Source: JALZMG01 sp963844175
Lineage (GTDB): Bacteria > Actinomycetota > Acidimicrobiia > Acidimicrobiales > Ilumatobacteraceae
Length of the DNA stretch: 64,000 bases
Assembly (NCBI GenBank): GCA_963844175.1
Contig: CAWJNE010000002.1
Location: forward strand, 62,001 to 126,000
Reading direction: 5' to 3'
The position numbers and the translations under genes are program-made. A model generated the notes under the pieces. The model searched no databases. It was given only the letters and a program-made list of their open reading frames with translations, and had not been told where the DNA came from. How positions within the stretch are numbered: the stretch's first letter is position 1; each line of letters starts with the position of its first letter. Positions 44,898 to 52,970 of the stretch are shown in pieces.

Positions 44898-46238
44898 GTG
44901 AGCACAGAAGCGCTGACCGGACCGACCACCGAGCTGCTGCAGGAGCTGATCCGAAACGCCTGCGTCAACGACGGCAGCCCTGACTCCGGCGAGGAGGTGC
45001 GCAACGCCGATCTCCTGCAGCGCTACCTGGAGGGTGCCGGCCTCGGGGTGCAACGCTTCGACAGCCGCCCCGGTCGCACGTCGGTCGTCGCCCGCATCGA
45101 GGGGTCGGACCCCGATGCTCCCGCTCTCTGCCTGATGGGCCACACGGACGTCGTGCCGGTCAACCCGGACGGCTGGTCCAACGACCCGTTCGGTGGCGAG
45201 GTGATCGACGGCGAGGTGTGGGGTCGCGGGGCGATCGACATGCTGAACATCACGTCGTCGATGGCGGTCGCCTTCCGCCAGCTGGCCGTCGAGGGCTTCA
45301 CGCCGAAGGGCACGCTGATCTACTTCGGCGTCGCCGACGAGGAGGCCGGCGGGCACTGGGGCGCCGAGTACATGATCGACAACCACTGGGATGCCGTCGG
45401 TGCCAAGTACGTGCTGACCGAGAGCGGCGGCTGGTCCAACGTCGGCCACGACGGCCGGCGTCGGGTCACGTTCAACATCGCCGAGAAGGGCATCTCGTGG
45501 CGGCGGTTGCGGATCTCCGGCACGCCGGGCCACGGCTCGATGCCGTACGGCGCCGACAACGCGCTGATCACCGCCGCTGAGGTCGTGCGGCGGCTCGTCG
45601 CCTACCGCCCCACGCCGAACCTGGACGACCTGTGGCAGGCCCGCCTCGCCGCGCTCGACCTGCCCGACGAGCTGCGCGCCGCGCTGTCGGATCCGGAGGC
45701 CATCGCCGGGGCCATCGCCTCGCTGCCGCCGGCCCACGCCCGCGTCGCCCACGCCTGCTCGCACACCACGATCTCCCCGAACGTGATCCACGGCGGGCAG
45801 AAGACGAACACGATCCCCGACGTCATCGACATCGACGTCGACATGCGCACCGTGCCGGGCGACACGCAGGAGGTCGTCGACGGCTACCTCGCCGAAGCCC
45901 TCGGCGACCTGGCCGATCGCGTCGAGGTCAGCACGCTGCAGGCCCACGAGCCGACCCGCTCCCCCGTCGACAACCCGCTGTGGGACGCCCTGCGCACGCA
46001 GACGCAGGTCGCCTACCCGGGCGCCGAGCTCGTGCCCGGGCTCATCACGGGCGGCACGGACTCCCGCTTCTACCGCGAGAAGGGCTCGGTGGCGTACGGC
46101 GCGGCGCTGTTCTCGCCGAGCGTCACGCTGGAGCAGTTCGGCAGCCGCTTCCACGGCAACGACGAGCGGATCGACGTCGAGTCCCTGGGCCTATCGACCG
46201 ACTTCTGGTACCACATCGCCAAGCAGATGGTCGGCTGA
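44898..46238 (+). CDS. M20-family metallopeptidase
   Basis: A 446-residue zinc amidohydrolase/peptidase. Ligands are visible in LMGHTDVVPV (His), WGRGAIDMLN (Asp) and GVADEEAGGHWG (Glu-Glu), with RFHGNDERID supplying the C-terminal His. The dimerisation domain lies between about residues 200 and 320. It hydrolyses an N-acyl amino acid or dipeptide. TAGCGT ends seven bases before GTG 44898, so it has its own leaderless start after the helicase. Confidence 0.9.
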   Translation: MSTEALTGPTTELLQELIRNACVNDGSPDSGEEVRNADLLQRYLEGAGLGVQRFDSRPGRTSVVARIEGSDPDAPALCLMGHTDVVPVNPDGWSNDPFGGEVIDGEVWGRGAIDMLNITSSMAVAFRQLAVEGFTPKGTLIYFGVADEEAGGHWGAEYMIDNHWDAVGAKYVLTESGGWSNVGHDGRRRVTFNIAEKGISWRRLRISGTPGHGSMPYGADNALITAAEVVRRLVAYRPTPNLDDLWQARLAALDLPDELRAALSDPEAIAGAIASLPPAHARVAHACSHTTISPNVIHGGQKTNTIPDVIDIDVDMRTVPGDTQEVVDGYLAEALGDLADRVEVSTLQAHEPTRSPVDNPLWDALRTQTQVAYPGAELVPGLITGGTDSRFYREKGSVAYGAALFSPSVTLEQFGSRFHGNDERIDVESLGLSTDFWYHIAKQMVG

Positions 46239-46245
46239 ACACCGC

Positions 46246-47118
46246 TCACAGCACTGCGGCGAGGCGGGCGGTGGAGCCGGGGACGAGCTCGGTGACCTGC
46301 ACCCGGTCGATGCCGAGGTCCTCCAGTGACCGCAGATTGTCGAGCACGCGGCGCGGTTCGCCGACGAACGAGCCGCACAGGTTGTCGCCGAGCGTCTCGG
46401 CCAGGCCGCCGACGGCGGCCTGATCACCGGCGCCGATCAGCGTGAACAGCCCGACGTGGATGTCGGGCGCAACGTCCCGCACGACGGCGACCATCGACGC
46501 CAGCTCGTCGGACGTGACGCTGGCCAGGGCGACGAGGTCGAGCGCTCCCCCACGAGTCGTGCGACCGAACTTCAGCTCGACGCGGTCGACCAGCGGCGTG
46601 ATGTTGCGCATCGTCCACGGGCTGCCCACCGACGCCACGAGCGGCGGAGGGTCGACGAGCACCTCGAAGACCGGCGGCACGGCCATCGTGTAGTGCTCGC
46701 CCTCGAACGAGCAAGCGCCGGTCTCCAGCAGCTGGCGGACGATCATCAGCGCCTCCCGGTACTGGCGGGCCCGCGTCCGGCCATCCGGGTAGATGCGTCC
46801 GGTCGCCAGCAGCTCCCCCTCGGTCCAGCCGGCGCCGAGACCGGCCTCGAACCTGCCTCCGGAGACGCGCTGCATGGTCAGGCTCGCTTGGACGAACTCG
46901 ACCGGCGAGCGGAACAGGTTGTTGGCGAACGACGGCGCCACCGTGACCCGCTCCGTCGCCGCCGCCATCGCCGCCAGGCTGACCCACAGGTGCGGGAAGG
47001 CGCTGCGCAGCCAGAGGTGATCCGAGCACGTGACCCCGTCGAAGCCGGCCTCCTCGCAGTCGCGAGCGAACCCCGCGGGATCGGGGGCGGCCGACGTGAG
47101 GTTGGCGAACAGCTGCAC
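46246..47118 (-). CDS. LLM-class F420-dependent oxidoreductase
   Basis: A 290-residue luciferase-like barrel. FANLTSAAPDPAGFARDCEE, GFDGVTCSDHLWLRSAFPHL and GLGAGWTEGELLATGRIYP are visible. GTG 47118 follows CATGAT by six bases, the leaderless spacing; TTG 47133 would add five residues. F420 use is inferred from family resemblance. It is tail-to-tail with the M20 gene, 7 bases apart, with no 83-bp element between them. Confidence 0.82.
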   Translation of the reverse strand: MQLFANLTSAAPDPAGFARDCEEAGFDGVTCSDHLWLRSAFPHLWVSLAAMAAATERVTVAPSFANNLFRSPVEFVQASLTMQRVSGGRFEAGLGAGWTEGELLATGRIYPDGRTRARQYREALMIVRQLLETGACSFEGEHYTMAVPPVFEVLVDPPPLVASVGSPWTMRNITPLVDRVELKFGRTTRGGALDLVALASVTSDELASMVAVVRDVAPDIHVGLFTLIGAGDQAAVGGLAETLGDNLCGSFVGEPRRVLDNLRSLEDLGIDRVQVTELVPGSTARLAAVL

Positions 47119-47251
47119 CCGCTGATCATGCAACCCCGGGAGCGCCGCACCGAAGGTGTGCGACCGACGCAATCGCCGGCACCACGACGGGTGCGATGCG
47201 CGCCGCCGCCCGACGCCGACGAACGGTCGCTCGTCGTGGGATGCTCCTGCC

Positions 47252-48118
47252 GTGGCCACCTCGGAGCTCATGCCGGCGGTGTTCTTCGGGCACGGCACCC
47301 CGATGAACGCCCTCGACCACAACCGCTACACCGCGGCGTGGAGCTCGTTCGGGGCGTCGATCCCCCGGCCTCGGGCGATCCTCGCGGTGTCGGCGCACTG
47401 GTACATCAACGCATCGGCCGTCACGGCGATGGCGCAGCCGCGGACCATCCACGACTTCTATGGCTTCCCGGACGAGCTGTTCGCCGTGGACTACCCGGCG
47501 CCGGGCGCCCCTGACGTCGCCGCCGAGGTCGCCGAGCTGGTCGCGCCGACCTGGGTCGGGATGGACAACGACAGCTGGGGTCTCGACCACGGCACCTGGT
47601 CAACCCTCGTGCACGCGTTCCCAGCTGCCGATGTCCCGGTGGTGCAGCTGGCGATCAACGCCGCCAAGCCGTTCGAGTACCACCTCGAGCTCGGCGCCGC
47701 CCTCGCCCCGCTGCGCCAGCGCGGCGTGCTGATCGTGGGGAGCGGCAACGTCGTCCACCACCTCGGGATGATCGACTGGAAGCAGCCGGATGCCGCCTTC
47801 GACTGGAACCGGCGGTTCGACACGGCCGCCGCCGAGCTGATGACCGCCGCGCCGGGCGACATCCTGCGGCTGCAGGAGCACCGAGACATCGACCTCGCCG
47901 TCCCGACGCCGGACCACTTCCTGCCGTTGCTGTACATCGCCGGGTTGGCGGCTGCGGCCGGTGACACGGCCAACGTGCTGGTCGACGGGTACGCCATGGG
48001 CTCGCTGTCGATGGTCTCGTACACCGTCGGCGTCGGCGAGCTCGACACCGGGAGCGCCGCGGACGGTGCGGGAGCCCCCACCCTTCCCGACGTTCCCGCC
48101 GACGAGACGAACCTCTGA
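47252..48118 (+). CDS. LigB/DODA-type extradiol dioxygenase family protein
   Basis: A 288-residue class III extradiol dioxygenase-like protein. The N-terminal VFFGHGTPMNALDHNRYT has the first metal His, VSAHWYINASAVTAM the second, and IVGSGNVVHHLGMIDW the catalytic His region; YGFPDELFAVDYPAPG is typical of the YgiD/4,5-DOPA dioxygenase branch. It opens catechol-like rings. GTG 47252 was chosen; ATG 47270 is an alternative. Confidence 0.85.
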   Translation: MATSELMPAVFFGHGTPMNALDHNRYTAAWSSFGASIPRPRAILAVSAHWYINASAVTAMAQPRTIHDFYGFPDELFAVDYPAPGAPDVAAEVAELVAPTWVGMDNDSWGLDHGTWSTLVHAFPAADVPVVQLAINAAKPFEYHLELGAALAPLRQRGVLIVGSGNVVHHLGMIDWKQPDAAFDWNRRFDTAAAELMTAAPGDILRLQEHRDIDLAVPTPDHFLPLLYIAGLAAAAGDTANVLVDGYAMGSLSMVSYTVGVGELDTGSAADGAGAPTLPDVPADETNL

Positions 48119-48232
48119 ACCGCTGACCGCGCCTGCGCCGGGGCACGTCGTCCCGACCGACCCGGCCCGGTCCCGGGATCGATCGGGACGCCGATCCCTT
48201 CCAGGCGGGTCGCCGGGACGACACACCATCTC

Positions 48233-48469
48233 GTGGTGGACGCGACATCACTGCAGCGGGCGCGCCGGCCCGGGCACGCCAGGCGGTTCTACGTGCGCCA
48301 CGAGTTCGGCGTCGTCTATGCCGTCGCGGCGATCAGCTACACGGCCCTCGGGTTGCACTTCAAGTGGTTGCTGAACTGGATCGTCGGTCCGTTGTGGCCG
48401 ATCGTGTTCATGTGGGCCGCGCCGGTCGTGGTGCGCCGGATCACCGGCTGGACGGAGCCGCTCCCATGA
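48233..48469 (+). CDS. Small membrane protein
   Basis: A 78-residue protein with a basic N-terminus (RRPGHARRFYVRHEFG) and two hydrophobic segments (VVYAVAAISYTALGLHF and WIVGPLWPIVFMWAAPVVV). I do not recognise a family. Its stop overlaps an ATG at 48466 that opens a short repeat-derived frame, and the larger membrane-protein gene starts about 100 bases on, so the two may be functional partners. Confidence 0.55.
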   Translation: MVDATSLQRARRPGHARRFYVRHEFGVVYAVAAISYTALGLHFKWLLNWIVGPLWPIVFMWAAPVVVRRITGWTEPLP

Positions 48470-48579
48470 GCGAGCGAGTCTTCGAGCGAGCGAATCATCG
48501 TCACGGTCCTACGACTCACTGGTGCCCCGTGAACTCGGCGCCCGTTCAGCCGTCGCACGACTCGACGGTGCACCAGTGA
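48466..48579 (+). other. 37-codon linking frame between two membrane-protein genes
   Basis: ATG 48466 overlaps the preceding stop (ATGA), and TGA 48577-48579 overlaps GTG 48576 of the next gene (GTGA). The frame begins MSERVFERANHRHG, built from the GAGCGAGCG repeat family. The perfect fit at both ends suggests translational bridging, but the peptide resembles repeat DNA more than a conserved protein. Confidence 0.3.
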
Positions 48580-48580
48580 G
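48515..48580. repeat. Inverted repeat at the start of the membrane-protein gene
   Basis: Perfect 11-base arms CTCACTGGTGC (48515-48525) and GCACCAGTGAG (48570-48580) enclose about 44 bases. The right arm contains the GTG used as start for the downstream gene, so a hairpin here could hide the initiation site. Confidence 0.5.
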
Positions 48581-49484
48581 TTGGGCGGCGCACCAGTTCG
48601 AGTACTACGCGCTGCAGGGCCACCTGCCGCGCCGGTGGCTCGGCAAGATCAGCTTCCTCGGCATCGTCGTCGGCGACCAGTCGTGCGACCTGATCGGCAA
48701 GCTCTGGGCGTACGGCTTCGACCTCGGCGGCGTCCACTACGGGCCCGAGGAGCCCTCGCAGTGGCATCGAGGGTGGCCGGGGCTCGGTCCATCGCACTCG
48801 TTGCTGTGGGCGGTTATCGCCGCCGGTTCGGTGTTCCTGCTGACCCGCAACCGGGCGTGGACGCTGGGGGTCGGTCTCGGCGCCGCGGTCCATGCGATGA
48901 CCGACATCGGCGACAGCGTCGGGACCATGCTCGCCTTCCCGTTCAGCACGCAGACGTTCTCGACCGGTGCGTGGGCGTACGCCGCCACTGCCGACGGCGG
49001 CAAGTACCTCGACGCAGCTGCGTACTACAGCAGCTGGGGATTCGCCATGGACGCTGTGTGGCTGGTGGTGGCGCTGGCGGGCTGGCGGTGCCTGCGGACG
49101 CCGTACTGGAGGGACCATGTCGTCGCCGCCGACCCGGCGGCGTGGGCGTGGCTCGGGCGGCGCATGCCGGAGCGGGCGCTGGTCACGCTGTACCGGGCGT
49201 GGTTCTTCTACGCCGTCTGCCGGCTCGTCGCCTGGACGTCGTGGGCCCACGTCATCGAGGACTTCGACTGGGACTTCACCTGGGGCGGCCCCGGTTGGAT
49301 CCCCAGCGCCCAGCTGTCCCATCCCGACCCCTTGGCTGCGGTGGTCGCCGTCGGATGCTGCATGGCCGTGGTCTGGATCGCCGTGGACGCCGTCTTGCGG
49401 GTGCCGGATTCGGCCTGGGCGCGGCGCAGACAGCTCACGGCTGCCGGGTCAGCTGGTCGCCAGCCTCGCCGACCCAGTCCGTGA
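48576..49484 (+). CDS. Multi-pass membrane protein, possibly metal-dependent hydrolase-like
   Basis: About 302 residues. Hydrophobic stretches are at LLWAVIAAGSVFLLT, LGVGLGAAVHAMTDIG, AVWLVVALAGWRCL and LAAVVAVGCCMAVVWIAVDA. GVVGDQ-like IVVGDQSCDLIG, GPSHSLLW and HAMTDIGD place Asp and His near membrane segments, somewhat like YdjM/YbcI membrane hydrolases; this is weak. GTG 48576 was chosen because of its overlap with the preceding short frame; GTG 48522 is possible. It converges with the glycerophosphodiesterase gene, sharing about 50 bases. Confidence 0.6.
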   Translation: MSWAAHQFEYYALQGHLPRRWLGKISFLGIVVGDQSCDLIGKLWAYGFDLGGVHYGPEEPSQWHRGWPGLGPSHSLLWAVIAAGSVFLLTRNRAWTLGVGLGAAVHAMTDIGDSVGTMLAFPFSTQTFSTGAWAYAATADGGKYLDAAAYYSSWGFAMDAVWLVVALAGWRCLRTPYWRDHVVAADPAAWAWLGRRMPERALVTLYRAWFFYAVCRLVAWTSWAHVIEDFDWDFTWGGPGWIPSAQLSHPDPLAAVVAVGCCMAVVWIAVDAVLRVPDSAWARRRQLTAAGSAGRQPRRPSP

Positions 49485-50152
49485 CGACGCCGGCCAACCC
49501 GTACCACGACCTGCTGCGCTGCGCTCTCCAGGTCCTGGAACCAGGTGTAGGTGCGCAGCCCCCGCTGCGCCGCTCGATCGCACAGGTCCGGTCGAGCCGC
49601 GTCCTGGTGCACCGAGACGGCCCGGGCTCCCCAGCTGACGGCGTCGGCGAGCAACCGCTCCTCCTGCCGCGCCGACCGGGTGTCGCGCAGCAGCGCCACC
49701 TCGATGGCCGGGGCGGCGTCGGCGAGGTACCGCACCGCGCGGCGCTTCTGCGACCAGAGCAACACGCGCGCGGTGGCGGCGTGACGGCGCACGACGGCCA
49801 GCACGGGCCGCGCGGCGCTGGCATCCTTCACGTCGATGGCCACGCCAAGGTCGTCCGGGAGCTCATCGAGCACGGCGGCGAGGAACGGCAACGCCTCACC
49901 GTTGGCCCGCAACCGCACGCCGCGCAATCGCCGCGACGACATGGCCCGCACCGGGCCCCGGTGATCGGTCGTGCGCCCGAGCAACGGGTCGTGGAGGACG
50001 ACCGGCACGCCGTCGCGCGAGCGGCGCACGTCGAGCTCGACGTAGTCGGCACCGAGCTGGGCTGCGGTCCGCACCCCCTGCAGGCTGTTCTCCGGAGCGT
50101 GGCGCGGGCAGGTGCGATGGGCGATCACCACGGTCGCTGGCCGCGGCGTCAC
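49435..50152 (-). CDS. Glycerophosphodiester phosphodiesterase, C-terminus frameshifted
   Basis: A GDPD-family TIM barrel. It begins VTPRPATVVIAHRTCPRHAP, with the catalytic His and PENS (usual AHRG...PENT; here AHRT). LGADYVELDVRRSRDGVPVV and VLHDPLLGRTTDHRG supply the metal-binding Glu, Asp and His. Near 49498-49506 the frame shifts: the expected C-terminal GLAGVVTDWVGEAGDQL is read in the next frame and stops at 49435. Removing one base joins them. Without correction the frame runs to 49208 through antisense of the neighbour. It is coupled to the YeaQ-like gene by a GTGA overlap. Confidence 0.75.
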
Positions 50153-50439
50153 CGTGCCGCGCGACTCAGCCGCGACGGTTCGCCAGTTCGCCGCGACGCC
50201 ACCCACTGCCAGAGCAGCGTCACCAGGATCGCCCCGATCAGCGAGCCGATGATCCCGCTGGGCCGCAGCTTGATCCCGTCCCCGGCGATCAGGCTGAACA
50301 GCAACCCGCCGACGAACGAGCCGATGATGCCGGCGATCAGCGCCATCCCCCAGTCGACTCCCGCTAAGCCCTTCCCGAGGAACACCTGGGCGACGGCGCC
50401 CGCGATCATGCCGAACAAGATGATGGCGAGGATCAACAC
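50149..50439 (-). CDS. GlsB/YeaQ/YmgE-family membrane protein
   Basis: A 96-residue protein with three hydrophobic segments and the family pattern GMIAGAVAQVFLG, GMALIAGIIGSFVGGLLF and SGIIGSLIGAILVTLLWQW. The family is called transglycosylase-associated and is stress-linked, without a clear activity. GTG 50439 lies seven bases after TAGCGT, preferred over GTG 50448. It precedes the glycerophosphodiesterase in a two-gene operon. Confidence 0.82.
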   Translation of the reverse strand: MLILAIILFGMIAGAVAQVFLGKGLAGVDWGMALIAGIIGSFVGGLLFSLIAGDGIKLRPSGIIGSLIGAILVTLLWQWVASRRTGEPSRLSRAAR

Positions 50440-50572
50440 CCGCTGCACGCTACGCCAGGCGCGCCGCGCCGAGCGCGGATCGACGATCGCGACGGCGGAG
50501 CATCCGTCACCGCACCGATCGTCGACTGCTACCGTCGCCCCGCCGTTCGTCAGCCGCAAGGGGGCTTTTGTC

Positions 50573-51016
50573 ATGAAGAAGCTGGTCGCGTTCACCTGCC
50601 TCGTCGGCGCACCGCTGGTCGGCGCGGGCATCGCCCACGCCGGCAGCGACGGGGGCTTCAACCTCACGATCCTGCCGAACCAGCTCGACGTGGGCGACCC
50701 CGGGTTCTCGCTGCAGTACGACCCGTGCACGGAAGGCGACCTCGTCGAGTTCACGATCCTCGAGACGAACGCCACGACAAGCTCCACCTGCACCGACGGT
50801 GCGGCGCTGGCCAGCCTGGACACACCGTCCCAGCCCGGCACGTACACCGTCGTCGCCTCGAGCAACGAGGACGACGAGGCGATGGGCACGATCGTCGTCA
50901 GCCAGCCGAGCACCGGCCCCGAGAGCGCCATGACCATCGCCGTCATCGGCGGGGTCGTCCTGGCTGCGGGTGTCGGCCTGGCCGGCGTGTCCCGCTACCG
51001 CCGCCGCTCGATCTGA
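50573..51016 (+). CDS. QPxTG sorting-signal surface protein, paralogue A
   Basis: A 147-residue secreted protein. The signal peptide is MKKLVAFTCLVGAPLVGAG with a likely cut after AHA. The mature part is a small, acidic, probably beta-sandwich domain with two Cys (QYDPCTEGDLVEF, TSSTCTDGAA). The end is a classic cell-wall sorting signal: QPSTG, then a hydrophobic helix (MTIAVIGGVVLAAGVGLAG) and a basic tail (RYRRRSI). A sortase recognising QPxTG would have to lie elsewhere. It has a same-length tandem paralogue eleven bases downstream. Confidence 0.8.
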   Translation: MKKLVAFTCLVGAPLVGAGIAHAGSDGGFNLTILPNQLDVGDPGFSLQYDPCTEGDLVEFTILETNATTSSTCTDGAALASLDTPSQPGTYTVVASSNEDDEAMGTIVVSQPSTGPESAMTIAVIGGVVLAAGVGLAGVSRYRRRSI

Positions 51017-51026
51017 CGCCCGGCCA

Positions 51027-51470
51027 ATGAAGAAGCTCGTTGCGTTCGCCTGCGTCGCTGCCGCACCACTGGTCGGTGCAAGCATCGCCAACGCCGGTGA
51101 TGACGGGGGGTTCAACCTCACGATCGTGCCGGACCAGCTCGACGTCGGTGACCCCGGCTTCTCGGTGCAGTACGACCCGTGCACGGACGGCGACCTCGTC
51201 GAGTTCACGATCCTGGAGACGAACGCGACGACCACGGCGACGTGTCTCCAGGGCGCCGCGGTGAGCAGCCTGCGCAACCCGAACATGCCCGGCACGTACA
51301 CGGTCGTCGCCTCCAGCAACGAGGACGACGAGGCGATGGGCTCGCTCGTCGTCAACCAGCCGAACACCGGCCCTGCCAGCGCCATGACCATCGCCGTCGT
51401 CGGCGGGATCGTCCTCGCCGCGGGTGTCGGCCTGGCCGGCGTGTCCCGCTACCGCCGCCGCTCGATCTGA
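51027..51470 (+). CDS. QPxTG sorting-signal surface protein, paralogue B
   Basis: A tandem duplicate of the previous gene, also 147 residues. Signal peptide, both Cys, the SNEDDEAMGS segment and the C-terminal helix and RYRRRSI tail are nearly identical; the sorting motif is QPNTG. Divergence is concentrated in the domain between the two Cys. The start-to-start period is 454 bases. The eleven-base gap points to one transcript. Confidence 0.8.
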   Translation: MKKLVAFACVAAAPLVGASIANAGDDGGFNLTIVPDQLDVGDPGFSVQYDPCTDGDLVEFTILETNATTTATCLQGAAVSSLRNPNMPGTYTVVASSNEDDEAMGSLVVNQPNTGPASAMTIAVVGGIVLAAGVGLAGVSRYRRRSI

Positions 51471-51574
51471 CGCCCGCCGCCGGTTAGCGCTCGGCTAGCG
51501 CCGCCTCGGTACCACTTCTCGGGACGAACCCGATCGACCACCTGTGGTGACGATCCGAGCTGAGGAGTGGCGAC

Positions 51575-52894
51575 ATGGAGACGGTCAAAGACGTGCAGGT
51601 GGAGACGCGCCCGGGCTCCGGGACCGGCGGTGGTGGCGGTGGCGGAGGCCAGGGCAAGGTGTGGACCATCACCGGTCGGCTCCTCGTCCGGGAGAGCGAG
51701 ATCGACGGCGACTCGCACGACCGTCCGCTCAAGGGCATCGAGGTGCAGGTCTCGGCATCGGACATCGGTGGGGACGGGCCGTGGACGGACTGGGGGACGG
51801 CGCGCACGGACGCCGATGGGGACTTCAGCCTCGCTGAGCCGAACAACGGCCGGACCAGGTTCTTCCGTGTTCGGGCCCGCCTGAACAGCGCCGACCTGGA
51901 GGTGGAAGACGGCACGGTCGAGGACATCGGGTCACTCGACGTGCTCGACAGGAACTGGCGCACCATCTGGAAGTCGGGCGCCCAGCTGGACGGCCCGACG
52001 GTCTCGCTCGGCACCAAGGTGATCGCCTCGGGTCAGTCGTTCGAGCTCGGCGATGCGATCTTCCGTCGCTCTGCGCTGGTCTGGTACGTGCTGCGCGCCG
52101 CCATCGACCGCCTGGAGGCCGAGGATGCCTGGTTCGGCCCCACCACTGCGGAGGTCAAGGCGATCTACCCGGCGCACGGCGGATTCGGGAAGTCCTGGAA
52201 CGGTACGAACGGCCGGATCTACCTGCACCGGGACGAGCCGGACGCCTGGCATCCCGACGTGGTGCTGTACCGGTTCATGCTCGAGTGGCACGACCAACAC
52301 ACCTACGGCGGGCGGGCGCTGACGGACTTCCCGAACACCGAGTTCGCCCACGGCTTCGCCCGGTTGGGGTCGAACGCGCTGATGCACGAGCTGTGGGGAA
52401 CTCCGCTCGAGGTGCCGCTCAACCGCCGCGCCGTCGCCCGAGGACTCGAGTTGAGCACCCTCGCCGAGGTCGAGAGCTCCGAAGACGGCGTGCGCAACGC
52501 GCTGCGCGTGCTGTGCGGCGACCAGCGCCAGGGCTGGTGGAGCCACCTGTTCGGAACCGCTTTGGCCTACCCGGACAACCGGCCGGACACGGAAGCCCCC
52601 GGCACCCCCGACCACCCCGACGAGGTCGGTGTGAAGCACCGCCTCGACGGGCGACGCGTGCCGGCCGGCCGGAACCACCTGTCGTTGTGGGACCTCCTGC
52701 GGACGTTCCGGGCCAACCCGGCGAAGGGCTGGAAGACCGACCTGGACACCAGCGACCGGGACAGCAGCGTGCTGCGGTTCATCGACCGGGCCGTCGACAT
52801 CCACGACCTCGGCGACGACGTCCGCCTCATGCTCCGGGAGTGCATCGACCCCTTGGCCACCGCCGAGCCCTACGAACACCTGCCGAAGATCTGA
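51575..52894 (+). CDS. Large protein with N-terminal transthyretin-like domain
   Basis: A 439-residue protein with no signal peptide. After a Gly-rich linker (eight consecutive Gly, residues 19-26), residues about 28-110 resemble a transthyretin/carboxypeptidase-regulatory-like beta domain (ITGRLLVRESEIDGD, GTARTDADGDFSLAEP). The C-terminal 300 residues contain NGRIYLHRDEPDAWHPDVVL and YRFMLEWHDQHTYGG at the place where related proteins I recall have a zinc-peptidase HExxH helix; no intact HExxH is seen here. The ATG has a GAGGAG ribosome site. The function is unknown. Confidence 0.6.
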   Translation: METVKDVQVETRPGSGTGGGGGGGGQGKVWTITGRLLVRESEIDGDSHDRPLKGIEVQVSASDIGGDGPWTDWGTARTDADGDFSLAEPNNGRTRFFRVRARLNSADLEVEDGTVEDIGSLDVLDRNWRTIWKSGAQLDGPTVSLGTKVIASGQSFELGDAIFRRSALVWYVLRAAIDRLEAEDAWFGPTTAEVKAIYPAHGGFGKSWNGTNGRIYLHRDEPDAWHPDVVLYRFMLEWHDQHTYGGRALTDFPNTEFAHGFARLGSNALMHELWGTPLEVPLNRRAVARGLELSTLAEVESSEDGVRNALRVLCGDQRQGWWSHLFGTALAYPDNRPDTEAPGTPDHPDEVGVKHRLDGRRVPAGRNHLSLWDLLRTFRANPAKGWKTDLDTSDRDSSVLRFIDRAVDIHDLGDDVRLMLRECIDPLATAEPYEHLPKI

Positions 52895-52970
52895 ACCCGG
52901 TCCCGACCGGGGCCAGCGCGCCGTCAGACGGGCGGAGGACGACTCAGTAACGTGCCGGCGGGAGGGGACC

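Noticed and set aside
41900..45004. 1034-codon minus-strand frame over the UvrD-like helicase
   Set aside because: Purely antisense to the helicase; no motifs and Arg/Val/Asp-biased composition.
48466..48579. 37-codon frame considered as a confident gene
   Set aside because: The sequence is made of the GAGCGAGCG repeat; kept only as a possible linking frame.
49208..49434. C-terminal extension of the glycerophosphodiesterase in its raw frame
   Set aside because: It is antisense to the membrane-protein gene and replaces the expected family C-terminus, so a frameshift is more likely.
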